Part shown: positions 46,410-57,725 of the stretch, piece by piece
Layout: each line of letters opens with the position of its first letter
Numbering within the stretch: the stretch's first letter is position 1
Assembly: GCA_022559985.1 (NCBI GenBank)
Contig: JAFJTR010000056.1
Coordinates: forward strand, 124,001-188,000
Direction: 5' to 3'
DNA from: Parastagonospora avenae f. sp. tritici 18332-5
Lineage: Eukaryota > Ascomycota > Dothideomycetes > Pleosporales > Phaeosphaeriaceae
Length of the DNA: 64,000 bases
The notes under the pieces: generated by a model
The model's database searches: none
What the model was told of the DNA's origin: nothing
What the model saw: only the letters and a program-made list of their open reading frames with translations
Made by a program: the position numbers and the translations under genes

Positions 46410-47711
46410 TCAAGCTTTCGCTTTCGGCATCATGCGTTCATGGCGCTTTCGGCGTATCTCCGTGCTGCTCAGCTTGCTCTGAAAAGACTCATCTAGGCTT
46501 TGCTCTTCGCTGGCATCGATAACAGCAACTTCAAAAACTTCCAGCGGATCCCAACCTTGTTCTCTACGCTTCTCGTTCACAGCCGCACCGCCGCCTCTGG
46601 TTTCAAGCGACAGCGCAAGAGCGGTGATGTCCTTGTCAGTTATAGTTGGGCCGAAGGGGTCCCAGATCTCGACGTATTTGATAGTAAGACCAAATGGATA
46701 GCTGACATGAACTGCGTGGCCGTTTGGTCCAGGTTCGTTCAGCTCTTGCACACGGACACGTGCGTCGTCGAATGGACCAAAGTAGATGATGGAAGATAGG
46801 AACTCGTGGGTCGATTCCTGTCGACGCTTCCAGCTCTCAAGATGGTCGGCGAACTTTTTGTTCTTGAGTAGTGCATCTCCAGTGATGCCGACAGTAAGTG
46901 TGCTCGGCGTTTGCTCAGACGCCTGTCTTCTCCCAAGAACGAAGGCGAACATGGTAAGAAGCAGCTTGTGACCAATGTGCAGGTGATCAAATGTACCACC
47001 TACCGCGACGGAGAGGTGGTTGACAGAGTCGGCCATTGGTGCAGTTTCGCGCGTCGGTTTCTCGACAGTCACGATGCCCCCACGTACCCTTGACGTTTTC
47101 CTTGGAGTGCTTGAAAGAGATATGAAGCTTTGTAAGAGGCGCTCGCCCTCTTCACTTTCAACAGAGTAGACGACATCCCAGGACCTGGGAGACCGAGCCA
47201 GAGTATGAATATCAATGGCTGGACCCTGCAGCTCCTGCTCTGGAGTGGTGTCAGCTAGAGGAGCCTTTGGCTGTCCATTTCTCGGATGCGCAACAAGTAC
47301 AACACGGGCGTCGACGGCGTTTGCATCTTCAGTATCGATGGCCTGCTTGGTTGCATTGATGCAGATGAGCTTGTAGAGATCCGCTACTAACTGCTGCGTG
47401 GTTGCATAGAGTGGCCCTCTTGGTGAGTCTAGCTTGCCATAAAGTTCTGGGACCGGCAAGGCAATGTCGAGCAAGACGCGCTTGCAAGAAGCGCGCGCGA
47501 GTTCTTTCAGCACAGTAAATACGGGCGCGTTGTAGGCGGCCTTGAGCGATGCATACGATGAAGGACTTGGCGGGGGAGGTAGTAGCAACAGCGCTCGCAT
47601 GGGTGATGACGCCATAGCAGTGAAGCGTCGCACACGTGAACTGAAGCAGTGACCAGTAATGGTGGGGATGATGGACCTGGTGCTGAGATAAGCAGCTCGT
47701 GGTGGTCTCAT
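46410..47711 (-). CDS. CAB4: Phosphopantetheine adenylyltransferase (CoA synthesis)
   Basis: Single exon, 433 aa from 47711, or 401 aa from the internal ATG at 47615 (MASSPMRALLLLP). The nucleotidyltransferase signature GGTFDHLHIGHKLLLT lies at about residue 240, followed by TVGITGDALLKNKK and the C-terminal SSTEIRRKR motif, as in yeast Cab4 and the PPAT half of animal CoA synthase. It makes dephospho-CoA from ATP and 4'-phosphopantetheine. The roughly 230-residue N-terminal part, which includes VLLDIALPVPEL, is the usual fungal extension. The first 35 residues are rich in Arg/Ser and could be a mitochondrial signal if 47711 is used. Divergent from the DCAF7 gene. Confidence 0.92.
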   Translation of the reverse strand: MRPPRAAYLSTRSIIPTITGHCFSSRVRRFTAMASSPMRALLLLPPPPSPSSYASLKAAYNAPVFTVLKELARASCKRVLLDIALPVPELYGKLDSPRGPLYATTQQLVADLYKLICINATKQAIDTEDANAVDARVVLVAHPRNGQPKAPLADTTPEQELQGPAIDIHTLARSPRSWDVVYSVESEEGERLLQSFISLSSTPRKTSRVRGGIVTVEKPTRETAPMADSVNHLSVAVGGTFDHLHIGHKLLLTMFAFVLGRRQASEQTPSTLTVGITGDALLKNKKFADHLESWKRRQESTHEFLSSIIYFGPFDDARVRVQELNEPGPNGHAVHVSYPFGLTIKYVEIWDPFGPTITDKDITALALSLETRGGGAAVNEKRREQGWDPLEVFEVAVIDASEEQSLDESFQSKLSSTEIRRKRHERMMPKAKA

Positions 47712-47958
47712 GGACGGGCAAGGCGTAGTAGTGTCACAGAGGCTCCTGGCGTGAATGTGCCCTATGAGGGGGAGGTGTGGTTAGTGTGGGGTGGAGGCGG
47801 GAAGTGCCGAGATAGAGCCGTAGCAGAGCACCACGACGTTGACCGCAGTCGCACCGCTCCGCAGGCTTCATTCCACGTCTTTGAGCGCCGCAGCAGCGTC
47901 CAGTCCGATCCTCTCGTACTGTAGACAGCGCCCGGAGCTGTCGACTCGGTGCGCCGCC
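47712..47958. promoter_or_regulatory. Divergent promoter CAB4 / DCAF7
   Basis: A compact 247-bp region between two start codons. The DCAF7 frame is open through much of it (to 47839), but the ATG at 47959 is preferred because the upstream residues look random. Confidence 0.45.
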
Positions 47959-50295
47959 ATGCCTTTCGGCCACCACCACCAGAATGCGCAGAACAACCCG
48001 GCGGCTGGGATATACCAAGCCGCGGCGGCATTGGGCAGCATAGGCGCGCCCATGGGAAATCTGCGCGTCGCAACGTCAGGCCAAACCAGCGCAGGCACCG
48101 ACGCTTTCCAGCCCACCAGCAGCGTGCAGTCGCCCATCGAGCAGCCCTACACGGCACCCCCAGCAGCGCAGGCCAGCTTTGAAGCCCCGCGGCGAGCGCC
48201 CACCGGCACTGCGAGTCGCGCATCTGCGCCCGAATCCGAGCTTCATATCCAGACGGCCACGGCGACGACAGCGCCCGCGCCCGCACCCGGACACGCACAC
48301 GCACACGCACCCGCCCCAGGCCAGCCGCCGCCGCCGCAGCAGCAGCAGCATCAGCAGCATCAGCAGCATCAGCAGCAGCCAAACATGTACAATTCACCCG
48401 ACAACTACGCGGCCCCGAGCATGCAGCTGCAGCAAGCAACCCCCGGGGGCGCGCAGTACGGCGCCCCCTCCTCGCAGCCCATCCCCAACGCGCTGCAGCC
48501 TGCCGCTGGTCCTGCCCAGCAGCGACCCGCGCCTTCCTCAGCATACACGGCGCCCGCAATGGTGCCCACGCAGAGCCAGATCCCCAGCAATGCCCAGCAG
48601 TACACACTCCCTACGCGCTCCAACACCATCCACCAGTCGCAGCCTTCACCACATTCTTCGCACGGCTATTCGCGATCGAGTCCAGCTGGCCTGGGCCCCG
48701 ACCAGAAGTACATTCCCTTTTCCAACACGCCTGAGCAGTCCAAGTACCCTCCCAACACGCCCTCGCAAAAGTACTACCCTTCAACGCCCTCGGGCGCTGC
48801 CTCCCACTCGCCGCTGGGGCTCGCCGATATCAGGCCACGCGCAAACTCGACCATGGATCAGGAGGGCCAAATGGGACACGGGAATGCCATGACGACCGAG
48901 CAGGGCAAGGTTGCTACCAACAGCAATTACCTCGCCCCCTGGAGCATATATGCATACGATTGGTGCAAATGGGCGGTTCCTGGCGGCAACAGCGCGGGCA
49001 AGATGGCCGTGGGCAGCTATCTTGAAGACAATCACAACTTTGTAGGTGACTTCTAATGTGCGCATGCATGCGCCTGTGCTGACAACGGCGCAGATTCGTA
49101 TCTTGGACACTCAGATTGTGCCCCAGGACGTCACAGCCCCCGGCGCATCACCATATGGCCTGGAATACAGTGCCGTCGCCGAAGCCACATGCTCGTTCCC
49201 CGTCACGCGAATACTGTGGGAGCCACCCTCGTCCCAGAAGCAGTCGACCGACCTCCTTGCGACGTCCGGCGACCATTTGCGACTCTGGTCCCTGCCACAG
49301 AGCTCTGGTAACACCATGAGCAACACCATCACAAGATCCTCCTCCGTAAACACACGAGAGCCTCAACTGCCTAAACTTACGCCCCTTGCCCTCCTCTCCA
49401 ATTCAAAAACCCCTGAACACACTGCGCCACTCACCTCTCTTGATTGGAACACCTTGTCTCCGAAGCTCATCATCACGTCCAGCATAGACACGACATGCAC
49501 CATTTGGGACATACCCTCACTCACTGCCAAAACGCAGCTGATTGCACACGACAAGGAAGTTTTCGATGTGCGTTTCTGTGCCGGAAGCGTCGACGTGTTT
49601 GTAAGCTGTGGAGCCGATGGTAGCGTGCGCATGTTCGACCTGCGCAGCCTCGAGCACAGTACCATCATCTACGAGCCTTCTGATAAGAATGGCGACCGTG
49701 ACAAGGGTAGGCCTTAATGTCGCTAAGCACACTGAATATCACTGACATGCTCAAAGGTTCTCCGACAAGCGGTCGAATGTCACCCACCAAGGCCCAGCAG
49801 ACCATGTCGTACGCGCCCCCGCTGCTCCGTCTCGCCGCCTCACCCCACGATTCCCACCTCCTAGCCACATTCGCTGCCGATTCAAACCTGATCCGCATTC
49901 TCGACGTGCGGCAGCCTGGGCAGGCTCTTCTTGAGCTCCGCGGACACTCGTCGTCAGTAAATAGCATCGAATGGAACCCCTCACGGAGAGGTATGCTAGC
50001 CTCCGGCGGAGATGATTCACTCGTCCTGGTCTGGGATCTGTTACACGCAAACAACGGCGCAGCAATAAGTAGTGAGCATGCAGCCCCGCCGCAACCGCCA
50101 CCAAGCGCACATCCTGCAAATGGAGCAGCAGGGGCACAGAATGCGCCTGTTGGCCAAAAGGGGCCGTATGCTAGCTGGAGATGTGATTACGAAGTTGGGA
50201 ACATTAGCTGGGCGCCACAGAGCGCACTCACGGGGCAAGGAGGCGAGTGGCTCGGCGTCGCTGGAGGAAGAGGGGTTTGGGGGGTAAAGCTATGA
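47959..50295 (+). CDS. WD40 protein, DCAF7/WDR68 type, with long Q/P-rich N-terminus
   Basis: join(47959..49041,49094..49706,49757..50295), 744 aa. Residues from about 320 onward follow the DCAF7/WDR68/TTG1 pattern closely: APWSIYAYDW, PVTRILWEP, DLLATSGDHLRLW, TSLDWNTLSPKLIITSSIDT, TCTIWDIPSLTAKTQLIAHD, GADGSVRMFDLRSLEHST, then two further WD repeats ending WLGVAGGRGVWGVKL. Family members are scaffolds for DYRK-type kinases and adaptors of CUL4-DDB1 ligases, in nucleus and cytosol. The first 320 residues are low complexity (Pro, Gln, Ser, Ala, with a Gln/His run), absent from animal DCAF7. The repeat loops are shorter than in animals, with an extra Pro/Ala insert near residue 650. Confidence 0.9.
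48324..48379 (+). repeat. CCG/CAG/CAT trinucleotide repeat in DCAF7 coding region
   Basis: A run of CCG units followed by CAG and CAT units, coding Pro then Gln/His (QQQQHQQHQQHQQQ). Length likely varies between strains. A short ACACGC dinucleotide-like repeat lies just upstream (48292-48310). Confidence 0.85.
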
Positions 50296-52415
50296 AATGG
50301 TGACACTCCATAGCTTTGCGATCAATGATAGATGCCTATGGCCTGGTTGAAACATCTGGTGGATGGTCTGTACTGGTGAGCTCGCGGCTTTCATTGTTAC
50401 GGCTCTGCTTCGGAGGGAGTAGAAACACCTCGCCGTACTTGCTGGCGTTTGTGACGCGGCTCGAGCAAGGAAAACACCTAAGCTTTCTGCAGCAATTTCG
50501 GAAAATTGGTCGAAACGAAACTGATCGATCACACGTGCATCATCAGTGTTTGCTGAGCAACTTCACTCATTCAATTTCATGTTAGCACATTGAAAAGAAA
50601 ATGACTTCTGATCATGAGGCTGAAGATCGATCTGAGCAGTTGGGATGTAGCAGAAGCTGTGCATAGAAGTACGGGCCATGTGTGTCTGAGGAGGAACTCG
50701 GAGCCGGGATCGGGCGGCGGTACTTGGCATATCGTACGACTAAACATTCGACACTAAGAAAACCTGACCCAACTAAAATTGGCGCATTGAACTCTGCATC
50801 GGGATTGGATGTCGTGGTGTAGGTCCGAATAATCAAGTGGTGACGTTACGGAGCTGACCACGCTAGCACTTAGCAACACGTGGGCTTCCGGGCTTCAGCG
50901 CTGACAGCAACCAGCAGTGTGGGCGAACCGCGATCGACCCGTCTCACAAAACAGAGTTCATTGACAGATGTTGGCCTGAGGTGAGCATCTACCGGTACCT
51001 GTCAAACTTAATCGTGAATTGTTGCGAAGCCTTTGGAGGCGCTGTTCAAGCTCTCGCCATGCACATCTGTGCGACGTTTACCCGTCGCGACTCGCTTTCA
51101 TCCTTCCGCCGCACTAGCATCTTGGCTGCTTTTGCGAGGCTGGATGCAATTCTCCGTTGCCCTTGGCAAACATCTCATGGTCCATCACTTGCTATTCTTG
51201 ACCCTGAGGCGCCAAGGCAACAACCTCGATCTTCGCCTGAAAATATCGTTCTCGCCTTCACCTTCCGCATTTCCCCAGGTTTCACGTATGGCCTGATGCC
51301 GAGCCCCATAGGGCAAAGGCCGGTTTGAGCCTTGGTTCGTCCGTGATCGAAAGCCGTTAGATAGGGCTTAACAAGGGGCAATATGGGGCACCGAGGACCT
51401 GTCAAATCGCGGCTCGAGCGGTGCAAGAAGGTGAGCCCTGTCAACTGTCGCAACCTGCTCCCGGAAAGAGACACGAGATGCCAAGGGGTATGTGTGAGCC
51501 TGAGGGCGGTGTTTCAGTCTTGGGGCCACGACTCGGCTCGCAGCCTCACGAGAAGGCGACAACACGCCACTCTCAGCATTCTCAATCACTGTCGGTTTCC
51601 ACTGTAAAGCAGAATGAGTTGGATGCCTGACGCTTGTAGTGAACGTTCCATCGTTGGAATCTGACTTCGTGAACGTTATACAAGCAGTGAACGATATGTG
51701 AGTGGGGAAAATTGTAGTGCAAGTAGCGACTTTCGCAAGCTGACCCTTTAGTCCGTGCCGTACCAATCTGTATGCGAAGCTTCCCATTTGTTTCAGTGCC
51801 TAGATTGCGGAAAGATTCCCTAAGCAGCTGTCATACGGCTCTTGACCCCGGTCCAAGTGCTCTGGGCGGTTCTTAAAGCACTCGAATCTTGTCTTGGTAC
51901 CCATGCCCCCTTGGCTTCCCTATCTTGCCGCTTCCTTCGGCTTCCTTCCTACCAACCCCGCGAGCGGCGTTCTCAAGGAGTCTTGTGCGTGTGACTTGGC
52001 AGGGCATCTTGGCCCTGCACCCACGGAGACAATAGTCCTAGGTTTGGTTTCGTTAGCCACGCAAGACACCAGGCGAGAGCAGTTATATACCTAATTTCCT
52101 GCCATGCAAGAGTGAGGCATCCAGCATTCAACTTTCACGTTTCCTTCTTTACGTGTTTGTACATTCTCTAATCGCTTTTACATTCTTTACGGCTGCGCCG
52201 CTTTCATTTAACTGATAATACTTTCTCGGGTAGATCCTGTTGTCTTCATCACCGTCATTCTTCTTGGCTCCGTGTAGACCTCCACCTTACCGTCTTACTG
52301 TCCGCGTATAAGGCCTATCGCTTCTTGGAGGCTCGGCAACATCAGCATATAGACTCGCTGCCTATCTGTACATTCTTCGAATTGTTCAGTCACTCCCTCA
52401 CATTCTTTCTTCATC
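50296..52415. other. 2.1-kb intergenic region, no supported gene
   Basis: Between DCAF7 and the carbonic anhydrase, both on the plus strand. Frames up to 139 codons occur on both strands but overlap and lack domains or splice signals. A pyrimidine-rich leader (CTCCTCCTCGC, TTCTTTCTTC) precedes the carbonic anhydrase ATG. Confidence 0.5.
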
Positions 52416-53497
52416 ATGCTCTTCCAACTCCTCCTCCTCGCTAGCACCGCTTCGGCTACTTGTACCCATGGCCTGTCCATGTTCAAGAAGCGTGCAGAGA
52501 CTGCAGAGGGTGGTGTTGAGGTCAACGACTTTGGCTATGGCCCACTCAACGGTCCCTTCAACTGGGCAACGCTTGCTGCTGAGAACGAAGCATGCAAAGC
52601 TGGAAAGAACCAGTCGCCCATCAACGTCGGTATGTCATTGTCTTAAACAACTTTGTACCTGACTTCGTCTAACATGCTCAGACTCCCGCTTGACTGCCAT
52701 GACTGAGAAGCCTGTCCTCAACATTCCTGAACAAGAGGTTGAGTTCGAGAACTTGGGCACTACCATTGAGGTCATTCTCAATGGTACCACAACTGTCGCC
52801 GGCGCAGACTTCCAGCTCGTTCAGTTCCACATTCACACTCCATCTGAGCACCATGTCAATGGAGAGTTCCACCCTCTCGAGGTCCATATGGTCCACCAGG
52901 GTGTCGGTAAGCTTACCTCTCCACTTCTACCAAGTCCAAAAATAATCTAACATCACCTCAGCCGACAACACTCAGCTTGCTGTCGTAGCTCTGATGTTCC
53001 AGGTTGCACAGGGCGAGTCATCTTCCATCATCAAGTCTCTTGCTTCATCCGTCGAGACCATCCGCACTCCCGGCACCAAGGTCGCCATCCCCGGCGGCAT
53101 CGACTTCACCGACGTCACTGCTAAGATCGAGTCCTCTGAGATGCTCCAGTACTCTGGCTCCCTCACCACGCCCCCCTGCGCCGAGGGCGTCACCTTCATG
53201 ATTGTCAAGGACCCCCTCGACATCAGCGTTGCCGACTTCAACACGATCAAGAGCGTCGTTAAGTTCAACTCCCGCTTCATCCAGGCTGATCTCGGAACCG
53301 CCAACATGCTCGAGATCGGCTCCTTGTCTGGTACCGCTGGCGCCATGAAGCCTCCCGCCGCCAATGAGACTACCCCTACCAACAACACTGGTGCTGGCGC
53401 ACCGATGACTGTCGGACAGAAGTTCCAGATCACCGAGTTGTACGGTGAGCCTACTGCCATCAACGCTGTTGTCGTCGCCCGCAAGAAGAAGTACTAG
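52416..53497 (+). CDS. Secreted alpha-type carbonic anhydrase
   Basis: join(52416..52629,52682..52906,52962..53497), 324 aa. A signal peptide (MLFQLLLLASTASA) precedes the alpha-CA domain. The opening FGYGPLNGPFNW and QSPINV are typical, the zinc ligands are His121 and His123 in QFHIHTPSEHH and His140 in EVHMVH, and YSGSLTTPPCAEGV is the conserved active-site loop. It hydrates CO2 to bicarbonate outside the cell or in the wall. Alpha-CAs are less widespread in fungi than the beta class. Residues about 280-300 form a Pro/Thr/Asn-rich linker before a short basic end (ARKKKY); no GPI signal. Third codon positions are C-rich. It converges on the CSC1-like gene, 249 bp apart. Confidence 0.94.
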
Positions 53498-53746
53498 ATG
53501 GCATGTTGCCCTCGGTTCAGGCGTGGGAGGTCTTAGTTGTTAATATTCTCTATTGAAGGTGTGTGAGTTGGCGGAGTTGAGGTGACGAACAAAGCATTGT
53601 TTTACAGTGAAGCATGACAGTAGACGTATAGAAGAACGACGGATGCATGTTACACAACTAGATCATATTACTTTCTCAATCTCAAGTTTATTCATTAAAT
53701 ATCATTTGCTATTTGAATCATTTTTACCTTGCATGCGCTCTATCCA

Positions 53747-56700
53747 TCACCTTGCACTTCTGTATCGTTCATAACTCGTATCTTCGTTCCTCGAACTCGG
53801 ATTAAAAGAAACTCCATCTCCATCGTCCTCGGCATGTTTCTGATCGCCATCCATCAGGGGCTGCCGACTGCTTGCCGTCTTCAAAATATGATCAGCGTCC
53901 AAGGGCGTGGCATGGCTAACGTCAACAATGCCATCACCTGCCGGAGCTTGGCGGTAGCCTGGCGCGTACTCAACACCCTGCTCAGGGTCCTCCGAGTCGC
54001 CGAGTCTAGTCAAACTCGAGGCTCTTGAACCCGTTTCGCGTAATCTATACGGCGCCCTCTCGGTGAATGTAGTAAACGTACTCGGCGTTCCCGGCCTAGA
54101 GCTTACATCCTCCGGTCGTCCGTAGAGTTCGCCGTCGCCACCAAACTGCTCCCTGAACTCGGCGCGCTTCTTGAAATTTTCAAAGTCAAGGTCACCCTCC
54201 GCGACTAGCTCCACGTTTGGCATTTCGGGCGCGCCGTCGGCTGCTTTATCGGCGGGCTGGGATTGCAGCTCGAACATGTCCCCGTAGGCCATACTTTCGG
54301 GCCTTGCGCGGTCAGTTGATCGGCGGTGCGGAGCATCGAATATATTGTGCGCAGTGGCCGAGTGACTGTGGTATATCTCTTTAAGAAGGTGCTGAGACTT
54401 TGCGTGAACCATTGGCGTGAGTAGTTTCTTGTATATCGCGGGGTTGCCGTAGCGAACAGCCACCTTCTGGTTCCTCTTCTTCGATGACGGATGATCCGGA
54501 TGCTGAGAACCTTCTAAATCCGAGTAGGGTATCGTGGAGTAGTATACGAGCTTATCATCGTATACGCGATGGCAGTACCACTTGAAGAGGAGGAGTAGGA
54601 TCGGCAATGGTATCATGGCGTAAAGCATGTTTCCGTTCTGCACCGAGTTGATCGAGCCAACGCCTTGCGCACCTACTATCAGAGCAATGACGGCATTGGC
54701 CAGCATTACAGCGAAAAGCATACGGTTAACGAGAACTTTCCAGAATCGTCCACCAGACTCGGTCTTCGTGATGAAGACATACTGCAATAGGTACTTCTTG
54801 AAAACACAGTCCATGCCCAAATAAAATGCTGTGACCGGCAGAATGATGGGTTGTAGGATGCCCATACAGAGTCCGACAGTAGAAACGAAGAGGAAATTGT
54901 TGTAGTAGTCGGCGTATGGGAAAGGCTGAGGTGCACTGAGTTCGATGAGTTCGCGGGGCGTTGGCGAGAAACACTTCCGCTGTATCCAGCTCCATGTGAA
55001 GATCCAGGCTTGCGAGAGATCGATTGCTGCGCCTAGATTCCTCTGCATCTGCCAAGTCAACCAAAAGGTTGAGACGTTACACAAGCCAGTCATAAGTTGG
55101 CTGAAAAGGTGGCCGTCTTGAATTGCCTGCCATACACCTCGATCCTGGGCTGCAATGACAGAAGCAACGAACCTCCAGGCTGAACCGAAGACGGAGAATA
55201 CGAGGAGGTTGTTAAAGACGAAGAAGGCATATAGCCGAGCAGTGACATGGCGTTCCCTAGATGTCCTCGATACATCACCAGAATGTGTGAACAGACGGCG
55301 AAAAACGACAGGCACTCCCATATACATCAAGGTTTGGACTAACGGTGCCAGAATACCTTGTGCTATGCCCCAGCCTGTCGGATGTGCCAGAAGGTTCTGC
55401 TGGAAAGCAGGCCAAACAAGTCCGAGATGGCTAAAGTCACTGAGAAAGACCGAGGTTAGGATGTTAGGGACGATGAACGCAATGGTGAACAGTACGATCC
55501 AGAGACCATCCCAGAACTTCCTGACGTGGCGCGTCCTTCGGCTCATGGCAAGATTCTGCCATAGAAGATCATGTGGCTTCGGAGCAAGATAGACGTCACA
55601 GCCACCAGGTCCTTTCTTCCGTGTAGCATAAGCAACTGCATGCGCGTCTTCGATGTGGGTATACGATGCGAAACCATAAGACATGGGATTGCGCATGTCG
55701 ACACTTTCCCGGACCTCTTTAATGCTGACCTCAAGCTGTGCGATCCTTGCGCTGAGATAGTCGATGGCGTCGACTTTGCCTTTGCCTTGAGCAGCTTGAT
55801 CCACTTTTGCAACTTTGCAGGTAGGTCGTGTGGTAGGTAGCCGGTCCGGGTTGTGTAGGTATGTTGCGAGATGCTTCTCCAAGGCTCTGACAGCTTCGCT
55901 ATGAGCTTCGATCAATTTTGGTAGGTCCTTCACATTGCGTCCGACGGCTGTGCGGGGTATATCGCTGGTTTGCTTCGCTTGCTCGACAAGGTCGACGATG
56001 CCGGCGTCGATACGCGAGACTTTTGGGATATGTGTGAGCTGAGTTGCCGTTAGTATGTCGTCCATTGTTACACGAAAAAGGCGTACCAGTAAAGATCTCG
56101 AGTGCAAACTAGCCTTGTACTCCTGGCTGTCGAAGTAGGTCCTCCTTAATTTGAACACAGCTCTGTAATTCCACCATAAGAAGAAGCAGACTGTGCCCTG
56201 CATCAAATATGCCACGATCACGTATGCCCAGAACTTCGGCCCAAAAATGTATTGAGGAGTCAACTTGAGCAAGGTTGGCACTGAGTTCCACTGTTTGTAG
56301 AATGGCGATCCTCCCACGACGTTGATTGGTATCAGAATACCGCATCCTAGGGCTGTGACCACGCAGAAGATATTTCGAATCATCCGCATGAACCGTAGGA
56401 AGACGACGGCATCTAGTCCGATCTTGTCTACAAGGTCCTGCTCCTTGACATTTTTAATCGCAGAGAACCAACTAAATGGCTTCTTGCCCAGCGGTATCGG
56501 TCGGTGTTTCTCGTCGGCATGCTTGGCTCGCGGTGCGTATACTCGTCCATTTCTAGGTCGTAAGAAACAGAAAAGAAGGAATAGAACTCCAGCTAAGACG
56601 AAGCTGTATACTATTGCAGCATATATGGAGTTTTGTTGAACCTTTGAAAACATTAGCGATAATTTTGGCACGTTCCCTAGATCCCTACCTCTGCTTGAAA

Positions 56701-56769
56701 CGGGTCCGCAATCAGATCCAAAAACTTGTCCGTTGAGCTTTCGCCATCTTGTCGTCGCCTCACATCCAT
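53747..56769 (-). CDS. CSC1/OSCA/TMEM63-like stress-gated cation channel
   Basis: complement(join(53747..56038,56087..56641,56689..56769)), 975 aa. Exon 1 supplies 27 codons (MDVRRRQDGESS...FQAE) before VQQNSIYAAIVYSF, where the first membrane segment begins. The middle exon ends at SRSLL, and removing a 48-nt stop-free intron (GTACGC, ACTAAC, CTCAG) joins it to LTHIPKVSR, the conserved block after the first cytosolic loop. About eleven membrane segments, the cytosolic RRM-like loop (residues 190-370) and the DUF221 core (VFLSDFSHLGLVWPAF, then GLCMGILQPIILPVTAFYLG) follow. The family forms osmotically or mechanically gated cation channels in plasma or internal membranes. The last 200 residues are a Ser/Asp/Glu-rich cytosolic tail. 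Confidence 0.9.
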
Positions 56770-57725
56770 CTCAACCAAAGAAATTAAGCCAGCGAGTGTA
56801 AGAATGAGAAACGAAATACTAGAACGCAAGGCTAATCCGAGCCAAAGGATGTTGTTTGTCGAGCCAAAAAAAATTGTCAAGAAGAGAAAGCAAACATTCA
56901 AAGTTTACTGTACGCGTGGCATCTTGACATGCAACCTCGAAGTCCCTTGTTGGGATCACTAGAAGCCTCTCCCCGGTGCCATCGGCGCTAATACGTCATG
57001 GGGTATTATCGGCGTATCGATACCTAATCGATGACAATAGAAGGACGCTTGGGAACTCACCGGGGCGCATCGTTCACAATGCGAGCTAGATGGCCCAAAA
57101 ATAGCCTTTGATGGTGCGAAAAGGTTTTCGATGGACGTGTCTAGAATGCGGGTTGCTGCGAACATCACCGTTACTTGGCAGGGTCCTCCTTGGAGGGATA
57201 TGAATGCAGGGCGACTTGACAGATGCTTGACCTAATGTTCTTCTAGTTAACCGTGGAATTGAGACCGTTGGAAAGGTGTTCGTGTGCCTGCCAAACTATG
57301 AACGATCCTCAGAAAACTGGTCGTAAATGACGTCATAATAGCTCATATTTCATGACCACTTACCCCACTGAACCTCCAGTACAATACGCAAATCCACTTA
57401 TCACTCCACCAATGAGTATTGCTTATCCCAGATTTTATGCAGATCTTCTAGGTTCAATATCGTTCGGTTGTGGTGTTGTGGCCTCTAAGACACAAGCTAG
57501 CTTCTACGCCGAGTGCTCAGTAATGTCAAACACTTGCCGACGTCTTTGCAGTCTACACACAAGAATGTAAAAGTGGGAATCTTCAGCACAAGAACATATT
57601 ACAGCGACGAAACATTCGAAGTCTCAACGAAATCTCGTTCACGGGCAATGCATTAGCACATTGCCATAAGACGGTAATGAAGCATTCACAAAATCATACA
57701 TTCTCATAATCATAACAACCCCCAT
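56770..57725. other. Intergenic, no supported gene
   Basis: 956 bp between the CSC1-like start and the stop of the sugar transporter. Nothing coding recognised. Confidence 0.55.

Noticed and set aside
53747..56671. Single uninterrupted reading of the CSC1-like gene starting MPKLSLM
   Set aside because: Its first ten residues are intron; the upstream exon joins in frame to the conserved VQQNSIYAA, and a 48-nt internal intron also needs removal.
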